A model generated the notes under the pieces. That model was given only the letters and a program-made list of their open reading frames with translations, did no database searches and was not told where the DNA came from. A stretch of DNA of 14,377 nucleotides from Balneolales bacterium (GTDB taxonomy: Bacteria > Bacteroidota > Rhodothermia > Balneolales > Natronogracilivirgulaceae): positions 1 through 14,377 of the forward strand of contig SLLP01000036.1 in assembly GCA_007133995.1 (NCBI GenBank), in the 5' to 3' direction. The translations under genes were made by a program, and so were the position numbers. This document shows, in pieces, positions 6,421 through 13,373 of the stretch; the stretch's first letter is position 1, and each line of letters opens with the position of its first letter.

Positions 6421-7187
6421 GATCAATATTGATAGCAGGTAACTGGAAAATGAATATGGGCCCGAAAGAGACCGCTGATTTTTTTGCACAGCTTGATGAT
6501 GCCGCCCAGAAGGAGATTGATGGTGTCGAAGCTGCTGTCTGTCCGCCATTTGTTTCCCTTTCCTCGGCTTTCTCATCACGCAAGGCAGGAAGCGCCATAA
6601 AAATTGGTGCCCAGAATGTCCATTTTGAAGGCAATGGCGCCTACACCGGTGAAGTTAGCACAACAATGCTTAACGAACTTGGTTGTGACTTTGTAATCCT
6701 TGGACACTCTGAACGCCGTGAATATTTCGGGGAGGACGATGCCATCATCAACAAAAAGTTGAAGAAGGCATTGAGTGACGGCATAACACCGATAGTATGC
6801 GTGGGCGAGGTGCTCTCCGAGCGCAAGGAAAATCGCCATTTTGATGTTGTTAAAGAGCAGACCGCCGGTTCACTCGCAGGACTCTCTGAAGCGGATGTAA
6901 AAAAAATTGTCATTGCATACGAGCCTGTCTGGGCGATCGGCACCGGTGAAACCGCCTCGCCGGAGCAGGCCCAGGAAATGCACGCCTTTATTCGAAAAGA
7001 ACTGGCCGGACTCTTTGGTCAGAATCCAGCAGATACGGTTCGCATTCTCTACGGCGGCAGCATGAAACCGGGAAATGCAGGCGAATTGCTCCAGCAACCC
7101 GATGTCGATGGCGGACTGATCGGCGGCGCCAGCCTCAAGCCATCTGATTTCAGTCAGCTTGTCTCCATAGCAGCAGAGCAAAAATAA
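6417..7187 (+). CDS. tpiA: Triosephosphate isomerase
   Basis: Interconverts dihydroxyacetone phosphate and glyceraldehyde 3-phosphate in glycolysis and gluconeogenesis. The 256-residue product is full length and has every hallmark: GNWKMN with catalytic Lys11, ILGHSERR with His97, CVGE around residue 130, AYEPVWAIGTG with catalytic base Glu169 and the mobile loop, and the phosphate-binding ILYGGSMKPGN and GGLIGGASLK near the end. The start overlaps the stop of the upstream lipoprotein by four bases, and GGAG sits seven bases before the ATG (6406-6409), the clearest ribosome-binding site in the window. purD follows 15 bases later, so lipoprotein-tpiA-purD probably share a transcript. Confidence 0.98.
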   Translation: MRSILIAGNWKMNMGPKETADFFAQLDDAAQKEIDGVEAAVCPPFVSLSSAFSSRKAGSAIKIGAQNVHFEGNGAYTGEVSTTMLNELGCDFVILGHSERREYFGEDDAIINKKLKKALSDGITPIVCVGEVLSERKENRHFDVVKEQTAGSLAGLSEADVKKIVIAYEPVWAIGTGETASPEQAQEMHAFIRKELAGLFGQNPADTVRILYGGSMKPGNAGELLQQPDVDGGLIGGASLKPSDFSQLVSIAAEQK

Positions 7188-7202
7188 TTTTACCATAGAC
7201 AC

Positions 7203-8528
7203 ATGATGAATCACAATGTTCTCATTTTGGGATCAGGCGGACGCGAGCACGCGCTGGCGTGGTCCCTTAGCCGTTCTCCGCTGTTAGGTGAACTTTATAT
7301 CTCTCCGGGCAATCCCGGCACGGCGTCGCACGGTACCAATGTTGCGTTGAAACCGGCTGCTACCACACCTTCAACCGCGGGACCTGAAGCCTGGTTTGAA
7401 ACGGTAGCATCGTTCATACGGGAGAAAAATATCGATCTGACGGTAGTCGGTCCTGAACAACCGCTTGTTGATGGTATTACAGACTATTTGCAGGTACGCG
7501 ATTGCAAGGTGTTCGGTCCGTCCCAAGCCGCCGCCCGGCTTGAGGGCAGCAAGACATTTGCCAAGTGGCTGATGCACAAGTACCAGATTCCGACAGCACA
7601 ATCGGTTGAATTCAGTGGGGATACCGTGCTGGATGATCTGGAAGGCTGGTTATCGGTGGAGAATAAAAATTGGCCGATCGTGATCAAGGCGGATGGACTG
7701 GCCGCCGGCAAGGGCGTGTTTATCAGCCGTAACCGGGAGGAATCTCTGGAACATCTCAACAAAATCCGGGAGGATGAAACCTTGCGCAACGCAGCCAGGC
7801 GGGTGATCGTCGAGGAGTTTATGGAAGGCGAAGAGGCATCGGTTTTTGCCATCACCGACGGTCGCAATGCCCGTCTGCTGCTCTCGGCTCAGGACCACAA
7901 GCGCATCGGCGAAGGAGACACCGGCCTGAATACCGGCGGAATGGGCGCCTATGCCCCTGCTCCGGTCATGAACGAGCACATGCTCCGTCTGGTCGAGGAT
8001 ACCATCCTCTATCCAACATTGGGTGCGATGCAGCTGGAAGGGCATGCCTACCGCGGTGTGCTGTATCTCGGACTCATGGTCACCGACGAGGGCCCAAAAG
8101 TGGTTGAATACAACTGCCGATTCGGCGATCCTGAATGCCAGGTACTGCTTCCTGCCATGAAATCCGATCTGTTGGAAGTGTTGCTGGCCACAGTTAATTT
8201 TGAGCTGGACAAGACCACGGTGGAAATGTCGGACGAACATTTCTGCTGTGTTGTGATGGCATCGGGTGGTTATCCCGAGGCTTATAAAAAAGGAATTGAG
8301 ATCCGTGGTATTGATGATGTATCTGATGATGCCCTCGTCTTTCACAGTGGAACCAGGATGGATGACGGTAAGCTGCTCACCAACGGCGGACGTGTTCTCA
8401 GTGTGGTTGCCAAGGGACCGGATCTTCGTGTGTCCATCGATGGATGCTACCGGGAAGTGGAGAAAATCTCATTTGATAAGGGGTATTATCGGTGTGATAT
8501 TGGTGCCAAGGGGCTAAAAAGATCCTGA
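7203..8528 (+). CDS. purD: Phosphoribosylamine-glycine ligase (GAR synthetase)
   Basis: Joins glycine to 5-phosphoribosylamine with ATP to give GAR, the second step of purine synthesis. The 441-residue protein has the family order: N-terminal domain with ILGSGGREHALAW and SPGNPGT, VVGPEQPLVDG, FGPSQAAARLEGSK, the ATP-grasp domain with IKADGLAAGKGV, VEEFMEGEEASVF, AQDHKRIGEGDTGLNTGGMGAYAP, and metal/phosphate contacts in EYNCRFGDPECQ (most relatives have NVRFGDPE). The C-terminal domain follows to the end. ATG 7203 and ATG 7206 are adjacent; either fits, since homology begins at HNVLILG. It lies close behind tpiA. Other pur genes are not in the window. Confidence 0.97.
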   Translation: MMNHNVLILGSGGREHALAWSLSRSPLLGELYISPGNPGTASHGTNVALKPAATTPSTAGPEAWFETVASFIREKNIDLTVVGPEQPLVDGITDYLQVRDCKVFGPSQAAARLEGSKTFAKWLMHKYQIPTAQSVEFSGDTVLDDLEGWLSVENKNWPIVIKADGLAAGKGVFISRNREESLEHLNKIREDETLRNAARRVIVEEFMEGEEASVFAITDGRNARLLLSAQDHKRIGEGDTGLNTGGMGAYAPAPVMNEHMLRLVEDTILYPTLGAMQLEGHAYRGVLYLGLMVTDEGPKVVEYNCRFGDPECQVLLPAMKSDLLEVLLATVNFELDKTTVEMSDEHFCCVVMASGGYPEAYKKGIEIRGIDDVSDDALVFHSGTRMDDGKLLTNGGRVLSVVAKGPDLRVSIDGCYREVEKISFDKGYYRCDIGAKGLKRS

Positions 8529-8544
8529 TCAATCAGACCGCAAG

Positions 8545-8565
8545 CCTGGCAGCAATGATGCCGGG
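8545..8565 (+). terminator. Weak hairpin after purD
   Basis: CCTGGCA (8545-8551) pairs with TGCCGGG (8559-8565) with one G-U wobble and a seven-base loop, 17 bases after the purD stop. There is no T-run after it, so it is a poor intrinsic terminator. It may be a 3'-end stabilising hairpin or chance. Confidence 0.25.
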
Positions 8566-8674
8566 TCACTATATTGAATGAAGCAAGTTACGGCAGACTG
8601 TTGTTCGCAGAAGCCAATCCGAAAACCAAACGAACGCATTGCAGCTTGGTACACTCTATAATTTTCCACACAAA

Positions 8675-9598
8675 ATGGAGCATCAGCAGTTGAAGGCTAT
8701 TATTCTGTTGTTCTTATTGTCCTTTTGGCTGTTGCAAGTTGTTCAGGCTTCGCAGCCCGCTGGCACCGAAGGTACAGATACATCCACAGCAGAAATCCTG
8801 CTTGAAGGCCTTGATGACGCCCGAAATGTGCGAATATCCGCGCTCGGAAACCTGTTTATTGTGGAAACAGGTCGAAACCGCATCATCAAAACAGATAGAA
8901 ACGGTGTGCGTATCGATTCGGTCGGCCGGCTTGGCTCCGGTGATTACCAGTTTGATGTGCCGGTAGCCATAGATCCCACCAACGAACTCAAAATATACAT
9001 AGCAGATCGCAACAATCGGCGAATTCAGGTATTCGACCGTCGGATGCAGTACCTTTCTACCATCAGCATGCCGTATCGTACGGGATTACCCTCGCAATAT
9101 CAGCCCATGAATCTGACGGTGGATTCGTCCGGGCGGATTTATTTTTTCGATGAGGACCGGCACGTTGTCTATCGTTTCAACAGTAACGGTCATTACGAAC
9201 TGGATTTTGAACTTTTCAGCGAAGAGGAGCGAATCATTCCGGTTTCCATGACGATTCTGGACGATGAGCTCTGGGTGGCAAGCCGGCGCGGTAATATTCT
9301 GCATCGTTTTACTGCACGTGGCTCCTACATCGGTTTTATTTATGCCCCGGAACCGGTCAGTGCAGTTCGCACAAATGGTGGATATCTATGGATGCTCGGA
9401 AACGAACGGGTTATCCGACTAAGCCCCGCTGGTAATGTGCTATTCGCTAAAAAACTTCCGGATGCATTTTACACCGTTACAGGTCAGCAACGGAGCCTGC
9501 GGCAACAACGCACCGAATGGTTGAGTTTTGATGTCAGGGATGATATGATCTTTCTTCTGAGTTCAACTGTACTGGCAAGAATGCTGAAACACGAATGA
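8675..9598 (+). CDS. Secreted NHL-repeat / six-bladed beta-propeller-like protein
   Basis: The product has 307 residues. MEHQQLKA followed by a strongly hydrophobic run and VVQASQ looks like a Sec signal peptide with cleavage after about residue 26, so the mature protein is periplasmic or secreted. The remainder reads as a beta-propeller of NHL type: ISALGNLFIVETGRNRIIKTD, then PTNELKIYIADRNNRRIQVFD, then VDSSGRIYFFDEDRHVVYRF, then DDELWVASRRGNILHRF, then GGYLWMLGNERVIRL. No catalytic residues can be named; such propellers usually bind proteins or ligands. The frame opens at 8639, but ATG 8675 places the signal peptide at the N-terminus and is preferred. It is 42 bases upstream of the LuxE-like gene on the same strand and may be cotranscribed, although the functional link is unknown. 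Confidence 0.75.
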   Translation: MEHQQLKAIILLFLLSFWLLQVVQASQPAGTEGTDTSTAEILLEGLDDARNVRISALGNLFIVETGRNRIIKTDRNGVRIDSVGRLGSGDYQFDVPVAIDPTNELKIYIADRNNRRIQVFDRRMQYLSTISMPYRTGLPSQYQPMNLTVDSSGRIYFFDEDRHVVYRFNSNGHYELDFELFSEEERIIPVSMTILDDELWVASRRGNILHRFTARGSYIGFIYAPEPVSAVRTNGGYLWMLGNERVIRLSPAGNVLFAKKLPDAFYTVTGQQRSLRQQRTEWLSFDVRDDMIFLLSSTVLARMLKHE

Positions 9599-9640
9599 TA
9601 TTTTAAAGTATAGGTTTAAAACTATTTTACCTGGAAAATT

Positions 9641-10804
9641 ATGAAACAGTCCTACACGACATGGCGCAATTATTTGCTCAATGAGGATATCCCGTTTGCC
9701 GATAAAGCCTGGACTGTCTATCGGCACCAGCTGGAGCATCAACCGGTTTACCGTCGTTTTTTTGAACATCTGGGGATAAATGGCCAATTGACTGAAAAGG
9801 TTGGTTCGGGTAACGGAAATAAAGAGCATCAGGATCCGGAGTTGCAGAGTGAAGTAAATTCCGGCAACGATCCTGATGCTATCCCTCTGATCCCGATTCA
9901 GGTTTTTCGGGATGCAGCAATCCGGGCCGATTATGTTGAGAGCGCGGATGTGGTATTCCGAAGCAGCGGGACCACAGGCACGCGCCATAGTACTCACGAA
10001 ATTGCGGATGCGAGACTCTATTTGGAATCGTGCTATCGCGGATTTTCCAAATTTTACAACCCACAGGATTTTGTAATCCTGGCCTGGCTTCCGGGCTATA
10101 GTGAAAATCCGCACTCCTCGCTTATTGCCATGATCGACCATTTCATACAGCTCGACGGCACGGGAAAAAGCCGTTTTTTGCCGCTTGATCAGCCGCTCAA
10201 AGAGGTCGATCTTCAAACCGAAAATCCCAATAACATCAGTGTCAGGTACATGAATACGCGCAGGCATCGCAGAACGGCCAGACTTCTGAACACCGCTGAA
10301 AGCGCAGATGCCGGAGCTGCAATAAATCGTCGGTTGATGCTCTTCGGGGCGGTATTCGGTCTTCTGGATCTGATTGATGCAGGTGTACCTAAACTGCCCG
10401 GAGATGCGATCATTGTGGAGACTGGGGGAATGAAAACACATCGCCGCGAAATTCCCAAGGATGAACTCAGGCAGCGTCTTTCGGACGGTTTTGGAGTCCC
10501 GCCGGGGTCGGTCCACTCGGAATATGGTATGACCGAAATGTGCAGTCAGGCCTGGGATAACGGGAAGGGCAGGTTCCAATGCCCCCCCTGGTTGCGAGTC
10601 ACCGTACGAAACCCTGAAAATCCAATGCAGATTCAGCCGTCGGGAGAGGAGGGGCTCATCGGGGTGATCGATCTGGCTAATGTCCATTCTATCTCTTTTT
10701 TTCTGACCCAGGATTGTGGGGTTGCATGGCCGGACGGCTCTTTTCAGGTTTTGGGGCGATGGGATCATGCCGAGCTGCGCGGCTGTAACTTTCTTATGGA
10801 ATGA
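9641..10804 (+). CDS. LuxE-like acyl-protein synthetase (fatty acid activation)
   Basis: This is a 387-residue adenylate-forming enzyme of the LuxE family. It would activate a fatty acid as acyl-AMP and hold or pass the acyl group as a thioester to an acyl-CoA reductase partner. Visible motifs are the Ser/Thr/Gly phosphate loop FRSSGTTGTRHSTHE (residues 106-120), the adenylate motif SEYGMTEM (293-300), DLANVHSISFFLTQDCG, and the C-terminal VLGRWDHAELRGCNFL. Residues about 50-80 (TEKVGSGNGNKEHQDPELQS onward) form a hydrophilic low-complexity insert before PLIPIQVFRD. The next gene downstream, 123 bases on, is a LuxC-like reductase, the expected partner. No luxAB luciferase genes are seen, so the aldehyde presumably feeds lipid or wax-type metabolism rather than light emission. 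Substrate chain length is unknown. Confidence 0.88.
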   Translation: MKQSYTTWRNYLLNEDIPFADKAWTVYRHQLEHQPVYRRFFEHLGINGQLTEKVGSGNGNKEHQDPELQSEVNSGNDPDAIPLIPIQVFRDAAIRADYVESADVVFRSSGTTGTRHSTHEIADARLYLESCYRGFSKFYNPQDFVILAWLPGYSENPHSSLIAMIDHFIQLDGTGKSRFLPLDQPLKEVDLQTENPNNISVRYMNTRRHRRTARLLNTAESADAGAAINRRLMLFGAVFGLLDLIDAGVPKLPGDAIIVETGGMKTHRREIPKDELRQRLSDGFGVPPGSVHSEYGMTEMCSQAWDNGKGRFQCPPWLRVTVRNPENPMQIQPSGEEGLIGVIDLANVHSISFFLTQDCGVAWPDGSFQVLGRWDHAELRGCNFLME

Positions 10805-10927
10805 ATCACTTTCCATGGGATTCAGATCGAACAAATAAGTACCGGTCAATCTATTATTCCTGCGTATCTTTTATTCAGCCTTGCCTTGTAATTCAAGATG
10901 ACCTTGAAATAACGATCGTATCGGTGC

Positions 10928-12139
10928 ATGATGCATAAAACTTTGGAAGACAGGATTCATCATATTTGTGAAGGTGTAAGTTCATGGCTTGAAAATGAGG
11001 ATGGCATCCTTGATGCATCTTGTGAACGTACCGTTTCGGGGGGGCTTTTCCCAAAGCACGATGTCATACACATGCTGGAGCAGGTCGGTTGCACCATAAC
11101 TCCACGGGCACTATGGTCCTGGTTTGAACGAGTTAGCACAAATGAAAAAGGAGCTACCGTTATGGATAATTCCACGTATAAGGCCACGAAATCAGACCAA
11201 AGCACAAATGCGACTGCTTTTGCGAATCCAGCCACAAAGGTACTTTGCCTGCACGCGGGTAATCTACCTATGGTGGGGTTGCAGGATATCATTGCTACAT
11301 TGCTTTCCGGGGCGGCCTACCACGGTAAACTGTCAGGCAATGATCCATGGCTGCTTGATGGACTTTTGCGGGTGTTAAAAAAACACCTCCCCGACCAGGT
11401 AAAGGACTGGGCCATTCGCCTTGAAGAACTGGATGCGGTCAGAGCTGATGCCGTGCTCTTTGCAGGGTCACAGGCGTCGGTCAACAAGGTAGCGAAACGC
11501 ATTGACGAACTTCGGCTAGCCGATGAAGACTCCCGGTTTCTCACCAGAACCGCCCGTTTCTCAATAGCGCGGTTGCAGAAGGAAGATTTTCGGTCTGACA
11601 GAGAACGTCTGAGTTATAAGCTCATAGAATCCATGCTGCGTTATGAAGGGAGGGGGTGTCGATCGGTAGCCCTGGTAGTTGCAGATCGGGAGCTGTCTGA
11701 CTTTGCCGGTTATCTTATGGAGGCAGCTGACCTGTTTACCCGCTCAAATCCGCCTTCACAGCTGAAAAACCCCGGCGTGACCTATTGGAAAAGTTATTTA
11801 AAGAGCACAGGTCGTGAAGTTTATGATCTGGGAGGGCATATTATAACCGATGACCGCGATCTTGCCGGAAAGGAGAATGTGATCTGCTGGATAAAAGGCT
11901 CTGACGTTGAGGTGACCGGATTTGCAGAAAAATTCGGGTCTCAGCTGCAAAGTGTGTACGTGAATGCTGATCGTGCTGCAATGTCCCAGAAAGTTACATC
12001 TCGGTTGATGGCATCAAAAAAAGTTCGGCTTGAACCGTTGTCAGAGGCCCAATCCCCACCTGTTGACTGGCGCCCCGATGGTGTTGATGTCCTTTCCTGG
12101 CTTTGTGGGTGCGGCAGTTCGGTTGATATGCCGGATTGA
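10928..12139 (+). CDS. LuxC-like acyl-CoA/acyl-protein reductase
   Basis: This is a 403-residue member of the LuxC family (aldehyde dehydrogenase-like), which reduces activated fatty acyl groups to fatty aldehyde with NADPH. The family block CLHAGNLPMVGLQDIIATLLSG (residues about 109-130) is clear, followed by KLSGNDPWLLDGLL, ADAVLFAGSQASVNK, and the catalytic-Cys block RYEGRGCRSVALVV with Cys244; the C-terminal GVDVLSWLCG is also typical. A Ser/Thr/Asn-rich stretch at about residues 78-103 looks like a disordered insert between the N-terminal part and the Rossmann core. ATG 10928 and 10931 are adjacent and cannot be separated. It pairs with the LuxE-like gene upstream. A convergent gene on the other strand starts reading toward it just past a G-rich repeat. 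Confidence 0.88.
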   Translation: MMHKTLEDRIHHICEGVSSWLENEDGILDASCERTVSGGLFPKHDVIHMLEQVGCTITPRALWSWFERVSTNEKGATVMDNSTYKATKSDQSTNATAFANPATKVLCLHAGNLPMVGLQDIIATLLSGAAYHGKLSGNDPWLLDGLLRVLKKHLPDQVKDWAIRLEELDAVRADAVLFAGSQASVNKVAKRIDELRLADEDSRFLTRTARFSIARLQKEDFRSDRERLSYKLIESMLRYEGRGCRSVALVVADRELSDFAGYLMEAADLFTRSNPPSQLKNPGVTYWKSYLKSTGREVYDLGGHIITDDRDLAGKENVICWIKGSDVEVTGFAEKFGSQLQSVYVNADRAAMSQKVTSRLMASKKVRLEPLSEAQSPPVDWRPDGVDVLSWLCGCGSSVDMPD

Positions 12140-12183
12140 GCGTGGCTACAATAATCCAGACGGCAAACCATTCGCAACTTCTT

Positions 12184-12261
12184 ATGCCCATGCCCATGCC
12201 CATGCATTTGTCCATCCCCATCCCCACCCCCATCCCTATCCCTATCCCTATCCCTATCCCT
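12184..12261 (-). repeat. Hexanucleotide microsatellite with G-quadruplex potential between convergent genes
   Basis: Thirteen hexamers run in register: ATGCCC three times, ATGCAT, TTGTCC, ATCCCC twice, ACCCCC, then ATCCCT five times. On the minus strand this is a run of GGGAT repeats with three-base spacers plus a G5 and G4 tract, matching the G3-N3 pattern that forms G-quadruplexes. It starts five bases beyond the stop of the minus-strand dehydrogenase, so the G-rich strand is its 3' untranslated RNA. It could act in transcription termination or mRNA 3'-end protection between the two converging genes, which is inference. Confidence 0.85.
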
Positions 12262-12265
12262 TATA

Positions 12266-13012
12266 CTAATGCTCATAAATCATCTTTCGGGTCATGCCAC
12301 CGTCAATAATCAGATTTTCGCCAGTGATGAAGTTATTGTCGGGATGGCACAAAAAGAGGCACGCACGGGCAATATCATCCGGTTTGCCCACTCGCCGGGA
12401 GAGATGCTGATCATGGTCGATCTTTCGAAGGCGATCATAATCGCCGGTATGTATCCAGCCCGGACTGATTGCATTGACGGTGATTCGGTCTTTCGCAAGT
12501 GAGGCCGACAGGGCATGGGTGAGAGCCAGCAGACCGCCTTTTGATGCAGCATAGGCCTCCGAACCCGGTTCTGACATGAGTGCCCGGGTAGATGCGATAT
12601 TGACAATCGATCCGCCTCCATTTGTCCGCATTATTCTAGCTACTTCCCGGGAGCACAAAAACGCTCCTCTGAGATTTGTATTCAGTACACGATCCCAGTC
12701 TGTCACTTCAATCTCAAACAGCGATTGAAACTCTGAGATACCGGCATTGTTGATGATGATATCAACATATCCTGTCTCTTCAACCGCTTTTCCAACCATC
12801 TCTGATACCGAATAAGGTTTGGATACATCTGTGTGAATGAACAGCGCATGTCCGCCGGCGTTATTCAGCCGGCGATCTAAATCCTTTCCCGCATCCTGGT
12901 CTTTGTCAGCTATAATAACCCTTGCTTTTTTGGATGCAAATTGAGTGGCTATGGCGCGTCCAATGCCGTTCGATGCTCCTGTTACGATAACAGTTTTTCC
13001 CGAGAATGACAT
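12266..13012 (-). CDS. Short-chain dehydrogenase/reductase (classical SDR)
   Basis: A complete 248-residue classical SDR, cytoplasmic, NAD(P)-dependent. Visible features: TGASNGIG (residues 11-18) for cofactor binding; Asp36 at the end of the second strand, suggesting NAD(H) preference; NNAG (88-91); and the catalytic tetrad Asn113, Ser141, Tyr154, Lys158 (YAASK). PGWIHT and the C-terminal IIDGGM are also present. Substrate is not readable from sequence; glucose/ribitol-type and 3-oxoacyl reductase-type members share this pattern. The start MSFSGKTVIVTGAS is natural for the family. It faces the LuxC-like gene tail to tail, so shared regulation with that pair is not implied, though it could act on fatty aldehydes or alcohols. 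Confidence 0.92.
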   Translation of the reverse strand: MSFSGKTVIVTGASNGIGRAIATQFASKKARVIIADKDQDAGKDLDRRLNNAGGHALFIHTDVSKPYSVSEMVGKAVEETGYVDIIINNAGISEFQSLFEIEVTDWDRVLNTNLRGAFLCSREVARIMRTNGGGSIVNIASTRALMSEPGSEAYAASKGGLLALTHALSASLAKDRITVNAISPGWIHTGDYDRLRKIDHDQHLSRRVGKPDDIARACLFLCHPDNNFITGENLIIDGGMTRKMIYEH

Positions 13013-13373
13013 AATCAGACATATTTATGTTGTTCGATAATGATGAGAATTCATTTATTAATATAATGCTTACATGCCTGCGAAAATATCGCAGCGCAGA
13101 TTGCCGGATAAAAAAAACAGTACAAAGGCAATATAAAAACGGGAGGGCCCGCTGTTGTCAGGTAAGATGATGTGTCACTTTGAGATTAAAATATTGCCAT
13201 TATGGAAACTCTTTGCAGCGACCGAAACACCCTTCAATTACCCGAAAAAAAGCTGTATCTTCGACACCTGTAAGCCGGTTTTTTGGGAATTCCATCTTAT
13301 AAGGCATTGATGCGAATGAGTTGGTAGCCCGGCATCCATCCGATAAACGTCCTAATCCATCAGATCGTCCGAA
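13013..13373. other. Divergent promoter region between the SDR gene and leuS
   Basis: A 361-base A+T-rich gap with genes pointing away on both sides, so it must hold promoters for both. Visible structures are a hairpin CTGCGA (13078-13083) with TCGCAG (13089-13094) around a five-base loop, and a looser inverted repeat CCC-g-AAAAAA (13241-13250) with TTTTTTGGG (13279-13287). TATAAT occurs at 13062-13067 on the plus strand, without a matching -35. I see no T-box or other recognisable riboswitch in the leuS leader and no convincing gene. Confidence 0.45.

Noticed and set aside
7650..8345. 231-codon open frame on the minus strand within purD
   Set aside because: Antisense shadow of a strongly conserved enzyme; no motif and no initiation context.
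9563..10849. 428-codon open frame on the minus strand
   Set aside because: It lies antisense to the LuxE-like gene, which has clear family motifs. The minus translation shows no recognisable domain and is a shadow of codon composition.
12030..12276. Open frames on both strands encoding HAHAHA/HPHPYPYP and DRDRDRDGDG repeats
   Set aside because: They are translations of the hexanucleotide microsatellite and LuxC shadow sequence, not genes.
13200..13373. T-box or other leader riboswitch before leuS
   Set aside because: No T-box core or specifier-type structure was recognisable; only a loose A/T inverted repeat is visible.
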